Origin: DAOQTX01 sp035340715
GTDB lineage: Bacteria > Bacteroidota > Bacteroidia > AKYH767-A > OLB10
Assembly (NCBI GenBank): GCA_035340715.1
Contig: DAOQTX010000002.1
Coordinates: 1 to 64,000 of the forward strand
DNA: 64,000 nucleotides
Direction of reading: 5' to 3'
Position 1 is the first letter of the stretch, and the number at the start of each line of letters is the position of its first letter. The notes beneath the pieces were generated by a model. That model was not told where the DNA came from. It saw only the letters and a list, made by a program, of their open reading frames with translations, and made no database searches. Shown one piece after another: positions 34,475 through 42,063 of the stretch. The translations under genes and the position numbers were made by a program.

Positions 34475-35784
34475 TTTGTTGCGTACTCAACCATTTGTTC
34501 ATAAACGGTACTCCATCCTTTCCAATCTCTTCTTTCACTAAGTGATTCATTATGCCATAAACTGATAAAAGTTCCATTTACTTTTTTTACCTGATCAATC
34601 ATGGGTATGATATGTGATAAAGCTTGATCAGGTTCAATTTTCATATAATATTTTAATGTAGCATCCATTACGCCAAAAGGATGTACTCTTAAATTGGTTT
34701 CTTTTTCTTGGTCAATGTCGTAAAACAAAAAAGAAGAGCAAGTTCCTGCTCTGAACCCCACTTCATTAGCATAGCCCATGCTATAATCATCTGTTATATC
34801 GTGTTCAATCAATTTACGATAGGTTTCAGGCAAACGTATTTTTAAGAAATGTTGTCTACTTTGATAAATATCTCTACGTAGGATTTTTGATAGATGATTG
34901 ATTTCTTTCTTAAGTCGATCGGGTTCTTTGTTTGATCCGTATGATGGATGAATGCCTACATCGGCATAGTCGGCAAGTGATTTAATCAGCGATTGAAACT
35001 TTCTGTTTTCAATAGGAACGTTCTTATCGTTTTCGCCATATTTACCTAACAAGATAAAGTACAAGACTTTTAAATTGTACTTTTTCATGATATCCAATTG
35101 ATAATCATACGTATCATATGGGTCCTGTGTTTTTCCGCTGATAACACTAAGCCTTTCTTTAATATCGGCCAGATCAAATTTTAGAAGTGATCTCAAAAAA
35201 GCACCGCCTGTACGCATAAAACCTTTTTCAAGAAAAGCATACGCATTGTCGATATCCAAGCTGGAGATGTACTTGTAGTTTCTTTTCTTATAAGGCAGGT
35301 TTGGATATTTTTGAAGAATCATTTTCTGAAACTTCATAGCATAAAGATCGACCAGAGGCAGATGTAAAAAATTATGTGTATGAGCGAATGAGTTTTGTGC
35401 AATGTATCGGTCGTGTTGATCTCTTACGTGCGGAAGATATTCTTCGTACCGACTCACCATGAAAAACGTAGCTGCAAATACATCAAAAGGGATATCGTAC
35501 TTAGGGTGAGTTGCAAAAAAGGCAGGTAAATTGTCCCAATAGAATATGTTTAAATCCTGATCTTCTATTCCTTTTTTGAACAACAGGTTTTCTGAATAAA
35601 CGAAAAACTCATTGTCAAGTAATTTATCAGAGTAATTTATTTTCGGTCCATCGTAAGACCTGAATTCATGCGCTTTAAGTGTAAATCGAAACTCAAATCC
35701 ACATAGTTCTTTTAAGAAAAAGTTCAGTGTGTACTGTAATCGACTTGATTCTTTGTGTGAGTAAACCAATATATAGGCGCTCAT
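34471..35784 (-). CDS. Polysaccharide deacetylase family protein (DUF7033 + NodB-like)
   Basis: A 437-aa protein. Residues 1-130 look like the DUF7033 domain (ILVYSHKESSRLQYTLNFF ... FAATFFMVSRYEEYLPH). The remainder is a NodB-like deacetylase domain with ISSLDIDNAYAFLEKG, the metal site in DVGIHPSYGSN, FRAGTCSSF and a final SLWHNESLS. No signal peptide is seen. It occurs in Bacteroidota envelope polysaccharide loci as I recall. The start is 18 bp after wecB and the stop overlaps the AAC(3)-like gene by 4 nt. Confidence 0.82.
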   Translation of the reverse strand: MSAYILVYSHKESSRLQYTLNFFLKELCGFEFRFTLKAHEFRSYDGPKINYSDKLLDNEFFVYSENLLFKKGIEDQDLNIFYWDNLPAFFATHPKYDIPFDVFAATFFMVSRYEEYLPHVRDQHDRYIAQNSFAHTHNFLHLPLVDLYAMKFQKMILQKYPNLPYKKRNYKYISSLDIDNAYAFLEKGFMRTGGAFLRSLLKFDLADIKERLSVISGKTQDPYDTYDYQLDIMKKYNLKVLYFILLGKYGENDKNVPIENRKFQSLIKSLADYADVGIHPSYGSNKEPDRLKKEINHLSKILRRDIYQSRQHFLKIRLPETYRKLIEHDITDDYSMGYANEVGFRAGTCSSFLFYDIDQEKETNLRVHPFGVMDATLKYYMKIEPDQALSHIIPMIDQVKKVNGTFISLWHNESLSERRDWKGWSTVYEQMVEYATK

Positions 35785-35802
35785 ATTCTATATGTTAAAC
35801 TC

Positions 35803-36942
35803 CTATTTTAAAATGATATTACAAATAAGCTCTGCTGCATTCCCTTCACCATAAAAGGAAGGATAGGTATAATCATTCTTCGAATATAAATGGTTAAAAG
35901 ATTGAACTATTAATTCCTGATCAGCTGCTGCCAATCGGTTGTTCCCATTTTCTACCAATTCAATCCATTCTGTCTCGGGTCTGAGCACTACACAAGGTTT
36001 CTTAAAGAAGAAAGCTTCTTTTTGAACTCCACCGGAGTCGGTTAGAACAATACGACTATTGCTTTCTAAGGCGATCATATCTAAAAAACTTACAGGATCA
36101 ATAATCAATAAGTTGTTTTGTTTCTTTATATCGGATAAAAGGCTTTCAGAAAGATTACTACTCATTAATTTCTTTGTACGTGGATGAAGTGGAAGTACAA
36201 TTTTTAAGGACTGCGTTTTGATGATTTCAAGTAGTGAGAGAAAAATATTTTCAAAATTCACTTTGTTATCGGTATTATGATCGCGATGCACAGTGCATAA
36301 TGAAAAATTGTTCGGAGATAGATTGAGATCTTTCAATATGGTGGAAGATGATTTTGCCTTTTGTTCAAAGAAGATGCTGTTGTCGTACATAATGTCTCCA
36401 CTCAAAAATATTCCAGGCTCATCAGCAGAATATGGACCTTTTGATTGTAAGGAAAATCCTTCGTGCTCTAAATTTTGCATAGCTGAAGAAGTAGGGCAGA
36501 AGAGAAAGGTAGCAAGATGATCGCAAACAATTCGATTTACTTCTTCGGGCATTTTCTTATTAAACGATCTCAATCCGGCTTCGATGTGTATGCAAGGGAT
36601 GTGTAATTTAGAAGCGGCCAATGATCCGGCCAGAGTACTATTGGTGTCACCGTAAACCAAAACAAAATCGGGTTTGTTTTTTAAGCACACCTCTTCAATG
36701 CCAACCAACATTTCGCTCGTTTGTTTACCATGGGTATTTGAACCCACATTCAGATTCATGTCCGGTTTGGGAATTTCCAATTCCTGAAAAAAAACATCGG
36801 ACATATTATGATCGTAATGTTGACCGGTATGCAGAATGGTTTCTTCGATTTGACCTTTGAACGAGTTACGAATGCAACGGCTCATAGCGGATGCTTTAAT
36901 AATCTGAGGGCGTGCCCCGATGATTGTAAGTACTTTTATCAC
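35803..36942 (-). CDS. wecB: UDP-N-acetylglucosamine 2-epimerase (non-hydrolysing)
   Basis: Interconverts UDP-GlcNAc and UDP-ManNAc, providing ManNAc or its derivatives for surface glycans. The 379-aa protein opens with VLTIIGARPQIIKASAMSR and shows GDTNSTLAG, HIEAGLRSF, MPEEVNR, VHRDHNTD (TVHRxxN region) and LTDSGGVQKEAFFFKKP, all characteristic of WecB. It is the first glycan gene of the operon, 8 bp after radC. It supplies the best clue that the next four or five genes act on amino sugars. Confidence 0.95.
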   Translation of the reverse strand: MIKVLTIIGARPQIIKASAMSRCIRNSFKGQIEETILHTGQHYDHNMSDVFFQELEIPKPDMNLNVGSNTHGKQTSEMLVGIEEVCLKNKPDFVLVYGDTNSTLAGSLAASKLHIPCIHIEAGLRSFNKKMPEEVNRIVCDHLATFLFCPTSSAMQNLEHEGFSLQSKGPYSADEPGIFLSGDIMYDNSIFFEQKAKSSSTILKDLNLSPNNFSLCTVHRDHNTDNKVNFENIFLSLLEIIKTQSLKIVLPLHPRTKKLMSSNLSESLLSDIKKQNNLLIIDPVSFLDMIALESNSRIVLTDSGGVQKEAFFFKKPCVVLRPETEWIELVENGNNRLAAADQELIVQSFNHLYSKNDYTYPSFYGEGNAAELICNIILK

Positions 36943-36950
36943 AATTCGAT

Positions 36951-37637
36951 TTATATTAAACCTTCATCGGCAAAACTAAAATAATTTGAGCCTGCAATAA
37001 TAATATGATCAATCAAGTTTAATTCTAACATTTTACCGGCTTCCTTTAATTTTGACGTTATTTTTTTATCCTCATCACTTGGAAAAGGAGATTCGCTTGG
37101 ATGATTGTGCGCTACGATAATTCCATGTGCCTGCATCTCAATAGCCATCTTAAAAATCAATTTAGGATCTACCACCGTTCCTGACATTCCACCTTTACTC
37201 AATTTAATTTTCTTAATCAGTTTGTTCGCTCTATTTAAACAGATCACATGAAATTCTTCGTGATTTAAATCCTCTAAATCCGTTCGAAAAAGTTCAAACG
37301 CATCTCTGCTGCTTTTTATTTGCGATTTGGTTCGGGCTTCTTCTTCACGTCTTCTTTTGCCAATTTCCAATGCAGCAGACAAGGTAATGGCTTTAACCTT
37401 GCCTATACCTTTAGTCTTTATTAAATCAGGTATGGATTTTCGAGAGAGTTCAGCCCAATTGTACTGATGTTCACTGAGCAACTCTCTTGCAAGAGTGATG
37501 GCATTTTTCTTAGTAGTACCTGTTCGGAGTAAAATGGCTAAGAGTTCAGCATCACTCAGCGAAGAAGCTCCATTTTTCTCGAGCTTTTCACGAGGTTTGT
37601 CATCATTATTTAGCTTTCGTATTTGTTGATCTTCCAT
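36951..37637 (-). CDS. radC: RadC/JAB-domain DNA repair-like protein
   Basis: A 228-aa RadC family protein. An N-terminal helix-hairpin-helix region (KTKGIGKVKAITLSAALEIG) is followed by the JAMM metalloprotease-like domain with AHNHPSESPFPSDED (His-x-His ... Asp) near residue 177 and GTVVDPKLIFKMA. Its molecular role is unsettled despite the DNA-repair name. It begins 17 nt after the rpsT terminator, so it may be expressed by read-through or its own promoter. It precedes wecB by 8 bp. Confidence 0.93.
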   Translation of the reverse strand: MEDQQIRKLNNDDKPREKLEKNGASSLSDAELLAILLRTGTTKKNAITLARELLSEHQYNWAELSRKSIPDLIKTKGIGKVKAITLSAALEIGKRRREEEARTKSQIKSSRDAFELFRTDLEDLNHEEFHVICLNRANKLIKKIKLSKGGMSGTVVDPKLIFKMAIEMQAHGIIVAHNHPSESPFPSDEDKKITSKLKEAGKMLELNLIDHIIIAGSNYFSFADEGLI

Positions 37638-37654
37638 TTTAGCTACGGTGAAGA

Positions 37655-37690
37655 TAAAAAAATAGCCCTTCCTGTGTTTCAGAAAGGGCT
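37655..37690 (-). terminator. Rho-independent terminator of rpsT
   Basis: On the minus strand AGCCCTTTCTG and CAGGAAGGGCT (plus 37680-37690 and 37664-37674) form an 11-bp stem with one G-U pair and a 5-nt loop, followed by seven T. It lies about 20 bp after the rpsT stop and just before radC, so it could partly attenuate the downstream operon. Confidence 0.88.
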
Positions 37691-37711
37691 TTATATAGAA
37701 TGATCGTTTGG

Positions 37712-37966
37712 TTATTTTAAACTATTCACGTGTTTAACTAAGCTCGACTTTAAGTTCGATGCTTTGTTTTTATGAATAATATTCTTTTTAGAGAGTTTGT
37801 CGAGCATACTTACTACTTGAGGTAATAAGGTATTTGCTTCTTTCTTATCGGTAGCAGTTCTTAATTTCTTAATAACTGTACGTGTACTTTTAGCCTGATA
37901 ACGGTTAGTTACACGCTTTTTGTCGTTAGCACGAATGCGTTTAATTGCTGATTTGTGATTTGCCAT
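37712..37966 (-). CDS. rpsT: 30S ribosomal protein S20
   Basis: An 84-aa, highly basic primary 16S rRNA-binding protein. It has the characteristic start MANHKSAIKRIRANDKKRVTN and the closing NIIHKNKASNLKSSLVKHVNSL. Length is normal. It lies between the tRNA-Glu gene upstream and a terminator downstream, so the tRNA and rpsT may share transcription. Confidence 0.97.
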   Translation of the reverse strand: MANHKSAIKRIRANDKKRVTNRYQAKSTRTVIKKLRTATDKKEANTLLPQVVSMLDKLSKKNIIHKNKASNLKSSLVKHVNSLK

Positions 37967-37983
37967 TTTCTTTCAATCTTTAG

Positions 37984-38055
37984 TAGCCCGTAGGGGAATC
38001 GAACCCCTGTTTCCTCCGTGAAAGGGAGATGTCCTAACCCCTAGACGAACGGGCC
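37984..38055 (-). tRNA. tRNA-Glu (anticodon TTC)
   Basis: A 72-nt cloverleaf read on the minus strand. The acceptor stem is GGCCCGT/ACGGGCT with discriminator A. The D arm is GTCTAGGGGTTAGGAC. The anticodon loop CTTTCAC carries TTC. The T arm is AGGGG-TTCGATT-CCCCT. CCA is not encoded (the next bases are CTA), so the CCA enzyme in this window is needed to mature it. It lies 17 bp upstream of the rpsT start. Confidence 0.96.
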
Positions 38056-38116
38056 TTTGGTTAAAAAAGAGGTGCAAAGGTAGAGGTATTTTTGTTTTCC
38101 ACAAACAAAAATTAAA

Positions 38117-38800
38117 CTATTCGGGTTTATTTTGTTCGTTTTGGAACTTAAAGCCTAATCTTTTGCCAGTACTAATACTTGAACTCAAGCTATTGGCGTC
38201 CAATTCTTGCATAGATACACGGTAAACTTGCTCAATAGGAGGTACAAATAGATCTTCTTGTAAACAGCCGATGATAACCGTTTCTAATAGATTGCAAATT
38301 ACATCTTCCGTTAAAATCGAATTGGCAAAGTCATTATACAAAAATCCAAGTTGTCCCTTTCCTTCTATGAAAAAGTGATTTTCTGCATTGATAAAGATTC
38401 GACCAACTAAAATTCCAATATCGTTGGTGCGCTGATATTTGAATGAGTCGTTTAAAAAGTTATAGATTGAGATCATTCCGCAGTGAGCTCTCAAAGGGTT
38501 TTCAGCAACGTAACTGGTCTTCCATAAGCTGTGGGAAGATTCGAAGGTAAATACATTTGTGTGGTGTACGAATACCAATAAATCGTCTGAGATGGTAAGG
38601 TTTACTTCAAACTCACTATCAGATTCAACTTTTAAAGGAATTCTTGGGTCAATTTTCTCCAGTTTCTTTTTTAATTCATCATGCATCAACTTCAATTTAT
38701 TATGGATCAAATTAAAATTTGAACCAGTTTGTTCAATTATTTGAAGATGCATGGGCCCTCTAATTTTTAATAGTTTAAAAACATTATCAAATTTCTCCAT
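38117..38800 (-). CDS. Conserved protein of unknown function, downstream of proS
   Basis: A 227-aa cytoplasmic protein without signal or membrane segment. The sequence looks alpha/beta, with regular hydrophobic spacing (LLVFVHHTNVFTFESSHSLW; IGILVGRIFINAENHFFIEG). I do not recognise a named domain, though it looks like a conserved Bacteroidota protein rather than a random frame. It starts 2 nt after the proS stop, so expression is surely linked to prolyl-tRNA synthetase. Function unknown. Confidence 0.75.
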   Translation of the reverse strand: MEKFDNVFKLLKIRGPMHLQIIEQTGSNFNLIHNKLKLMHDELKKKLEKIDPRIPLKVESDSEFEVNLTISDDLLVFVHHTNVFTFESSHSLWKTSYVAENPLRAHCGMISIYNFLNDSFKYQRTNDIGILVGRIFINAENHFFIEGKGQLGFLYNDFANSILTEDVICNLLETVIIGCLQEDLFVPPIEQVYRVSMQELDANSLSSSISTGKRLGFKFQNEQNKPE

Positions 38801-38802
38801 TA

Positions 38803-40278
38803 TTAGTACGCTTTTGCAAATAATACTCTTTGAATCGATTTATTACCGGTTAATATACATTTTCCTTCTTCTAATTTATTGTTCAAAGGAATACATCGTA
38901 TTGTTGCTTTAGTTTTTTCTTTTATCAATTGTTCTGTTGCTCCGGTTCCATCCCAGTGTGCTAATACAAATCCACCTTTGGTATTTAGCAAATCAGTAAA
39001 TTCTTCCCAGGTATCAGCACGGTGCGTATTCTCATTTCTAAAATCGAGTGCTTTGTTGTATAAATTTTGTTGAATTTGATTTAAAAGAGCGGACACTTTA
39101 ATTCCTAAATCAATATTTTGCATGTTTTGTTTTTCCTTGGTATCTCTCCGTGCCAGTTCAATGGTATTGTTCTCCATGTCTCTTGGTCCAATAGCAATGC
39201 GAATGGGAATTCCTTTGAGTTCATATTCAGCAAACTTGAATCCCGGTTTTTGATTATCGCGCTGATCTAGATGAACTCTTACTTGATTTTTTTCCAGTTC
39301 ACTTTTAATTTGTTGACCATACTCAATTACTTTTTGTTGCTCTTCTTCAGTCTTATAAATCGGAACAATTACAACCTGGTTTGGAGCGAGTTTTGGTGGA
39401 AGAATTAAGCCATCATCATCGCTATGTGCCATTACCAAAGCGCCCATCAAACGAGTCGATACTCCCCAAGATGTTGCCCAAACATATTCTTGATTGCCGT
39501 TTTGTGTGGTAAATTTAACATCAAATGCTTTGGCAAAATTTTGGGCAAGAAAATGTGATGTTCCTGCTTGCAAAGCTTTTCGATCCTGCATTAGTGCTTC
39601 AATACAATAGGTGATTTCTGCGCCAGCAAATCTTTCATTTTCTGTTTTTACTCCTTTGATAACAGGCAATGCCATAAAATTCTCGGCAAAATCAGAATAA
39701 ACATCGAGCATTAATTCAGCTTCAGTTATCGCTTCTTCTTTTGTGGCATGAGCAGTATGTCCTTCTTGCCAAAGAAACTCTGCAGTTCGTAGAAACAATC
39801 GTGTTCTCATTTCCCATCGTACCACATTTGCCCATTGATTTATGAGTAAGGGTAAATCTCTGTAGGATTGAATCCAATTTCTATACGTGCTCCAGATAAT
39901 GGTTTCGGATGTAGGTCGAATGATCAACTCTTCTTCAAGTTTAGCATCAGGATCTACTACGACTTCTTTTCCATCATCACTGTTCTTTAATCGGTAATGA
40001 GTAACGACTGCACATTCTTTTGCAAAGCCTTCAACATGCTTTGCTTCTTTACTTAAAAATGATTTTGGTATGAAGATAGGGAAGTAAGCATTTTGATGGC
40101 CGGTGTCTTTAAACATCTTATCTAAGGCTTGTTGCATTCTTTCCCAAATGCCAAATCCGTAGGGCTTTATAACCATGCAGCCACGTACAGCACTGTTTTC
40201 GGCCAATCCCGCTTTGATCACCAGGTCTTGATACCATTCATTATAATTTAATTCACGAGTTGTTATTTGCTTTGCCAT
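38803..40278 (-). CDS. proS: Prolyl-tRNA synthetase, archaeal/eukaryotic-type
   Basis: Charges tRNA-Pro. The 491-aa enzyme is the short class II form without the bacterial insertion (editing) domain and with a C-terminal extension. This form occurs in archaea, eukaryotes and Bacteroidota. Visible parts are RGCMVIKPYGFGIWERMQ (motif 1), WEMRTRLFLRTAEFLWQEGH (motif 2), the anticodon-binding domain near VVIVPIYKTEEEQ and the C-terminal zinc-less domain ending in AY. Absence of the insertion domain means mischarged Ala-tRNA-Pro must be cleared by another protein. Confidence 0.96.
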   Translation of the reverse strand: MAKQITTRELNYNEWYQDLVIKAGLAENSAVRGCMVIKPYGFGIWERMQQALDKMFKDTGHQNAYFPIFIPKSFLSKEAKHVEGFAKECAVVTHYRLKNSDDGKEVVVDPDAKLEEELIIRPTSETIIWSTYRNWIQSYRDLPLLINQWANVVRWEMRTRLFLRTAEFLWQEGHTAHATKEEAITEAELMLDVYSDFAENFMALPVIKGVKTENERFAGAEITYCIEALMQDRKALQAGTSHFLAQNFAKAFDVKFTTQNGNQEYVWATSWGVSTRLMGALVMAHSDDDGLILPPKLAPNQVVIVPIYKTEEEQQKVIEYGQQIKSELEKNQVRVHLDQRDNQKPGFKFAEYELKGIPIRIAIGPRDMENNTIELARRDTKEKQNMQNIDLGIKVSALLNQIQQNLYNKALDFRNENTHRADTWEEFTDLLNTKGGFVLAHWDGTGATEQLIKEKTKATIRCIPLNNKLEEGKCILTGNKSIQRVLFAKAY

Positions 40279-40416
40279 AGGATATCTTTGTTTTATTCTT
40301 GGTACAGTAATTGAAATATGAATTGTGCGACAAAAGTCTTAAACAAAATTTACTTAAGCAATTAGTCGTTAAACCAAAGTAATATGAATACGTCAAACAT
40401 TAAAACCAGCAAGAAC

Positions 40417-42045
40417 ATGAAAGCAAAAGCAATTTTAATTATCGCTTCCATGTTGGGGATTTACAGTTGTACATCCACTTCATACACCTCATCATCTCGA
40501 AACATGGACGATGTTTACTACAGTGAAAATCAATCAGAGCCTATCTTCATGGGCAACTCATCTTCGTCCGAAGATAATAGTTCAAGTGGAGAAATTACAA
40601 GTGAGTATGAATCAATTTCATCATCTCAGTCGAATGAAGGCAGTGATGATAATCGTTTTTCATATGATGAACCAAGTGAACCGAGTCAGGAATATTCAAC
40701 TGATCCATCCAATAGTGAAAGATATAGAGATGAAAGTGGTAATACCTATGTGACCAACAATTACTATGGAGACTATTACGATTATGAGTATAGTTCTCGT
40801 TTAAGACGATTCTATCGCCCGTCCTCATATGGATATTATCATAGTTATTATACTAACAGTTATTATTATACCTACCATCCTAATCATTGGGGATTGAGTA
40901 TTTATTTAGGTTATAATTTTTGGTATCCACCAGTTTCGGTTTCTTTTGGATGGGGTAGTCCGGGATATTATGGCTCAAGTTGGTATGGATATAATCCTTA
41001 TGGATGGTCAAGTCCAATTTATCCTTCGTATTATTTCGGCTATGGAAGTCCTTACGGATATTATGGAAGTAGTTACTACAATGGATATTATGCGGGTTAT
41101 TGGAATGGTTATTACCAAGGATATTATAATTCCGTATATGGTCCTTACGGTTACCCACATATCAACCCATACTATTGCAATACTTATGATGGCTCACTTG
41201 GATATTATTATGGTCCACGAAGTGGTGGTAGTGGTGAGAACAACAACCCTGTGCAAGCTTCAGGACCTAGAACGATTCAAAATAGTCTTTACCAGAACAT
41301 GGTATATAATAATGATGGACCAAAAACTCCTACATTTGAAAGCGATGTAAAAGGTCCTGGAAAAACTCCGGTTCAAAGTGTTTCTCCTGTAAAGGGATCA
41401 CCCAATGATGTTTCTCCAAGCATTGGATCCGGTCATACCGATGTTGCCCCGGTTAAAGGAAATAGTAGTGTGTCTCCTGTTAAAGGAAATACCGATGTCG
41501 CTCCAGTAAAAGGTAATAGTGAAACAAATCCTGTTAAAGGAAATAGTCATAGTGAGACAGTTAGCCCTGTTAAAGATCCTAGGACTATTAGTCAGCCAGG
41601 GAATAATTCTTCAGAAACAGCTCCAACCAAAAATAACCCTATTAAAACGGAGCCTGCTCCAAAGCCAAGGCCTTATCAGTCTCCTTCATATGAGCAGCCA
41701 AAGAATAATCAACCTGGTGTGGATTCTCCTCGTGACAATAATAATGTTACACCAAGAAGTCCAAACGTTGCTCCTTCAAAATCACCTCGACCAAGAAGTA
41801 GTTACGATTCACCTAGAAACTACGGAAATTCTACAAAAGGAAATAGTTGGAACTCGAATGATGTGAAGAGTAGTCAACCCAAGAGTAATTCACCTCGACC
41901 TTCAATTCAATCAGGTGGTTCGGGAATTAAAAGTACTCCAAGAAATAATAACTCCAGTTCTGGTGTTAGTTCTAGTCCTCGCAACTCAAACTCGGGGAGT
42001 AATAGTCCAAGTAGTGGCGGATCGAAAAGGACCCCTAGAAATTAA
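40417..42045 (+). CDS. Tyr-rich, repeat-containing lipoprotein
   Basis: A low-complexity surface-type protein, 542 aa from ATG 40417 (an in-frame ATG at 40384 adds 11 residues). The signal ends in GIYSC, a plausible lipobox. Residues about 20-110 are Ser/Glu-rich. Residues about 115-270 are dense in Tyr, Gly, Ser, Pro and Trp (YYGSSYYNGYYAGYW). The second half has about six imperfect copies of a PVKGN/S unit (about 325-390), then a Ser/Pro/Asn/Arg-rich disordered tail. No catalytic motif. It is 18 bp upstream of an OmpP1/FadL-like barrel gene. Confidence 0.75.
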   Translation: MKAKAILIIASMLGIYSCTSTSYTSSSRNMDDVYYSENQSEPIFMGNSSSSEDNSSSGEITSEYESISSSQSNEGSDDNRFSYDEPSEPSQEYSTDPSNSERYRDESGNTYVTNNYYGDYYDYEYSSRLRRFYRPSSYGYYHSYYTNSYYYTYHPNHWGLSIYLGYNFWYPPVSVSFGWGSPGYYGSSWYGYNPYGWSSPIYPSYYFGYGSPYGYYGSSYYNGYYAGYWNGYYQGYYNSVYGPYGYPHINPYYCNTYDGSLGYYYGPRSGGSGENNNPVQASGPRTIQNSLYQNMVYNNDGPKTPTFESDVKGPGKTPVQSVSPVKGSPNDVSPSIGSGHTDVAPVKGNSSVSPVKGNTDVAPVKGNSETNPVKGNSHSETVSPVKDPRTISQPGNNSSETAPTKNNPIKTEPAPKPRPYQSPSYEQPKNNQPGVDSPRDNNNVTPRSPNVAPSKSPRPRSSYDSPRNYGNSTKGNSWNSNDVKSSQPKSNSPRPSIQSGGSGIKSTPRNNNSSSGVSSSPRNSNSGSNSPSSGGSKRTPRN

Positions 42046-42063
42046 CAATTAATTCTGATTATT

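Noticed and set aside
40283..40290. TATCTTTG as promoter of the Tyr-rich lipoprotein gene
   Set aside because: It matches the -7 consensus but lies 127 nt before the ATG at 40417 without a -33 element, so the evidence is too weak.
41370..41600. Short direct repeats as a possible CRISPR array
   Set aside because: The repeats are in frame, imperfect and encode PVKGN units in a low-complexity protein. There are no uniform spacers or cas genes.
40511..41866. Several open frames on both strands across the Tyr-rich gene
   Set aside because: They are shadows of a low-complexity coding region with repetitive codons. None has a recognisable domain or sensible start.
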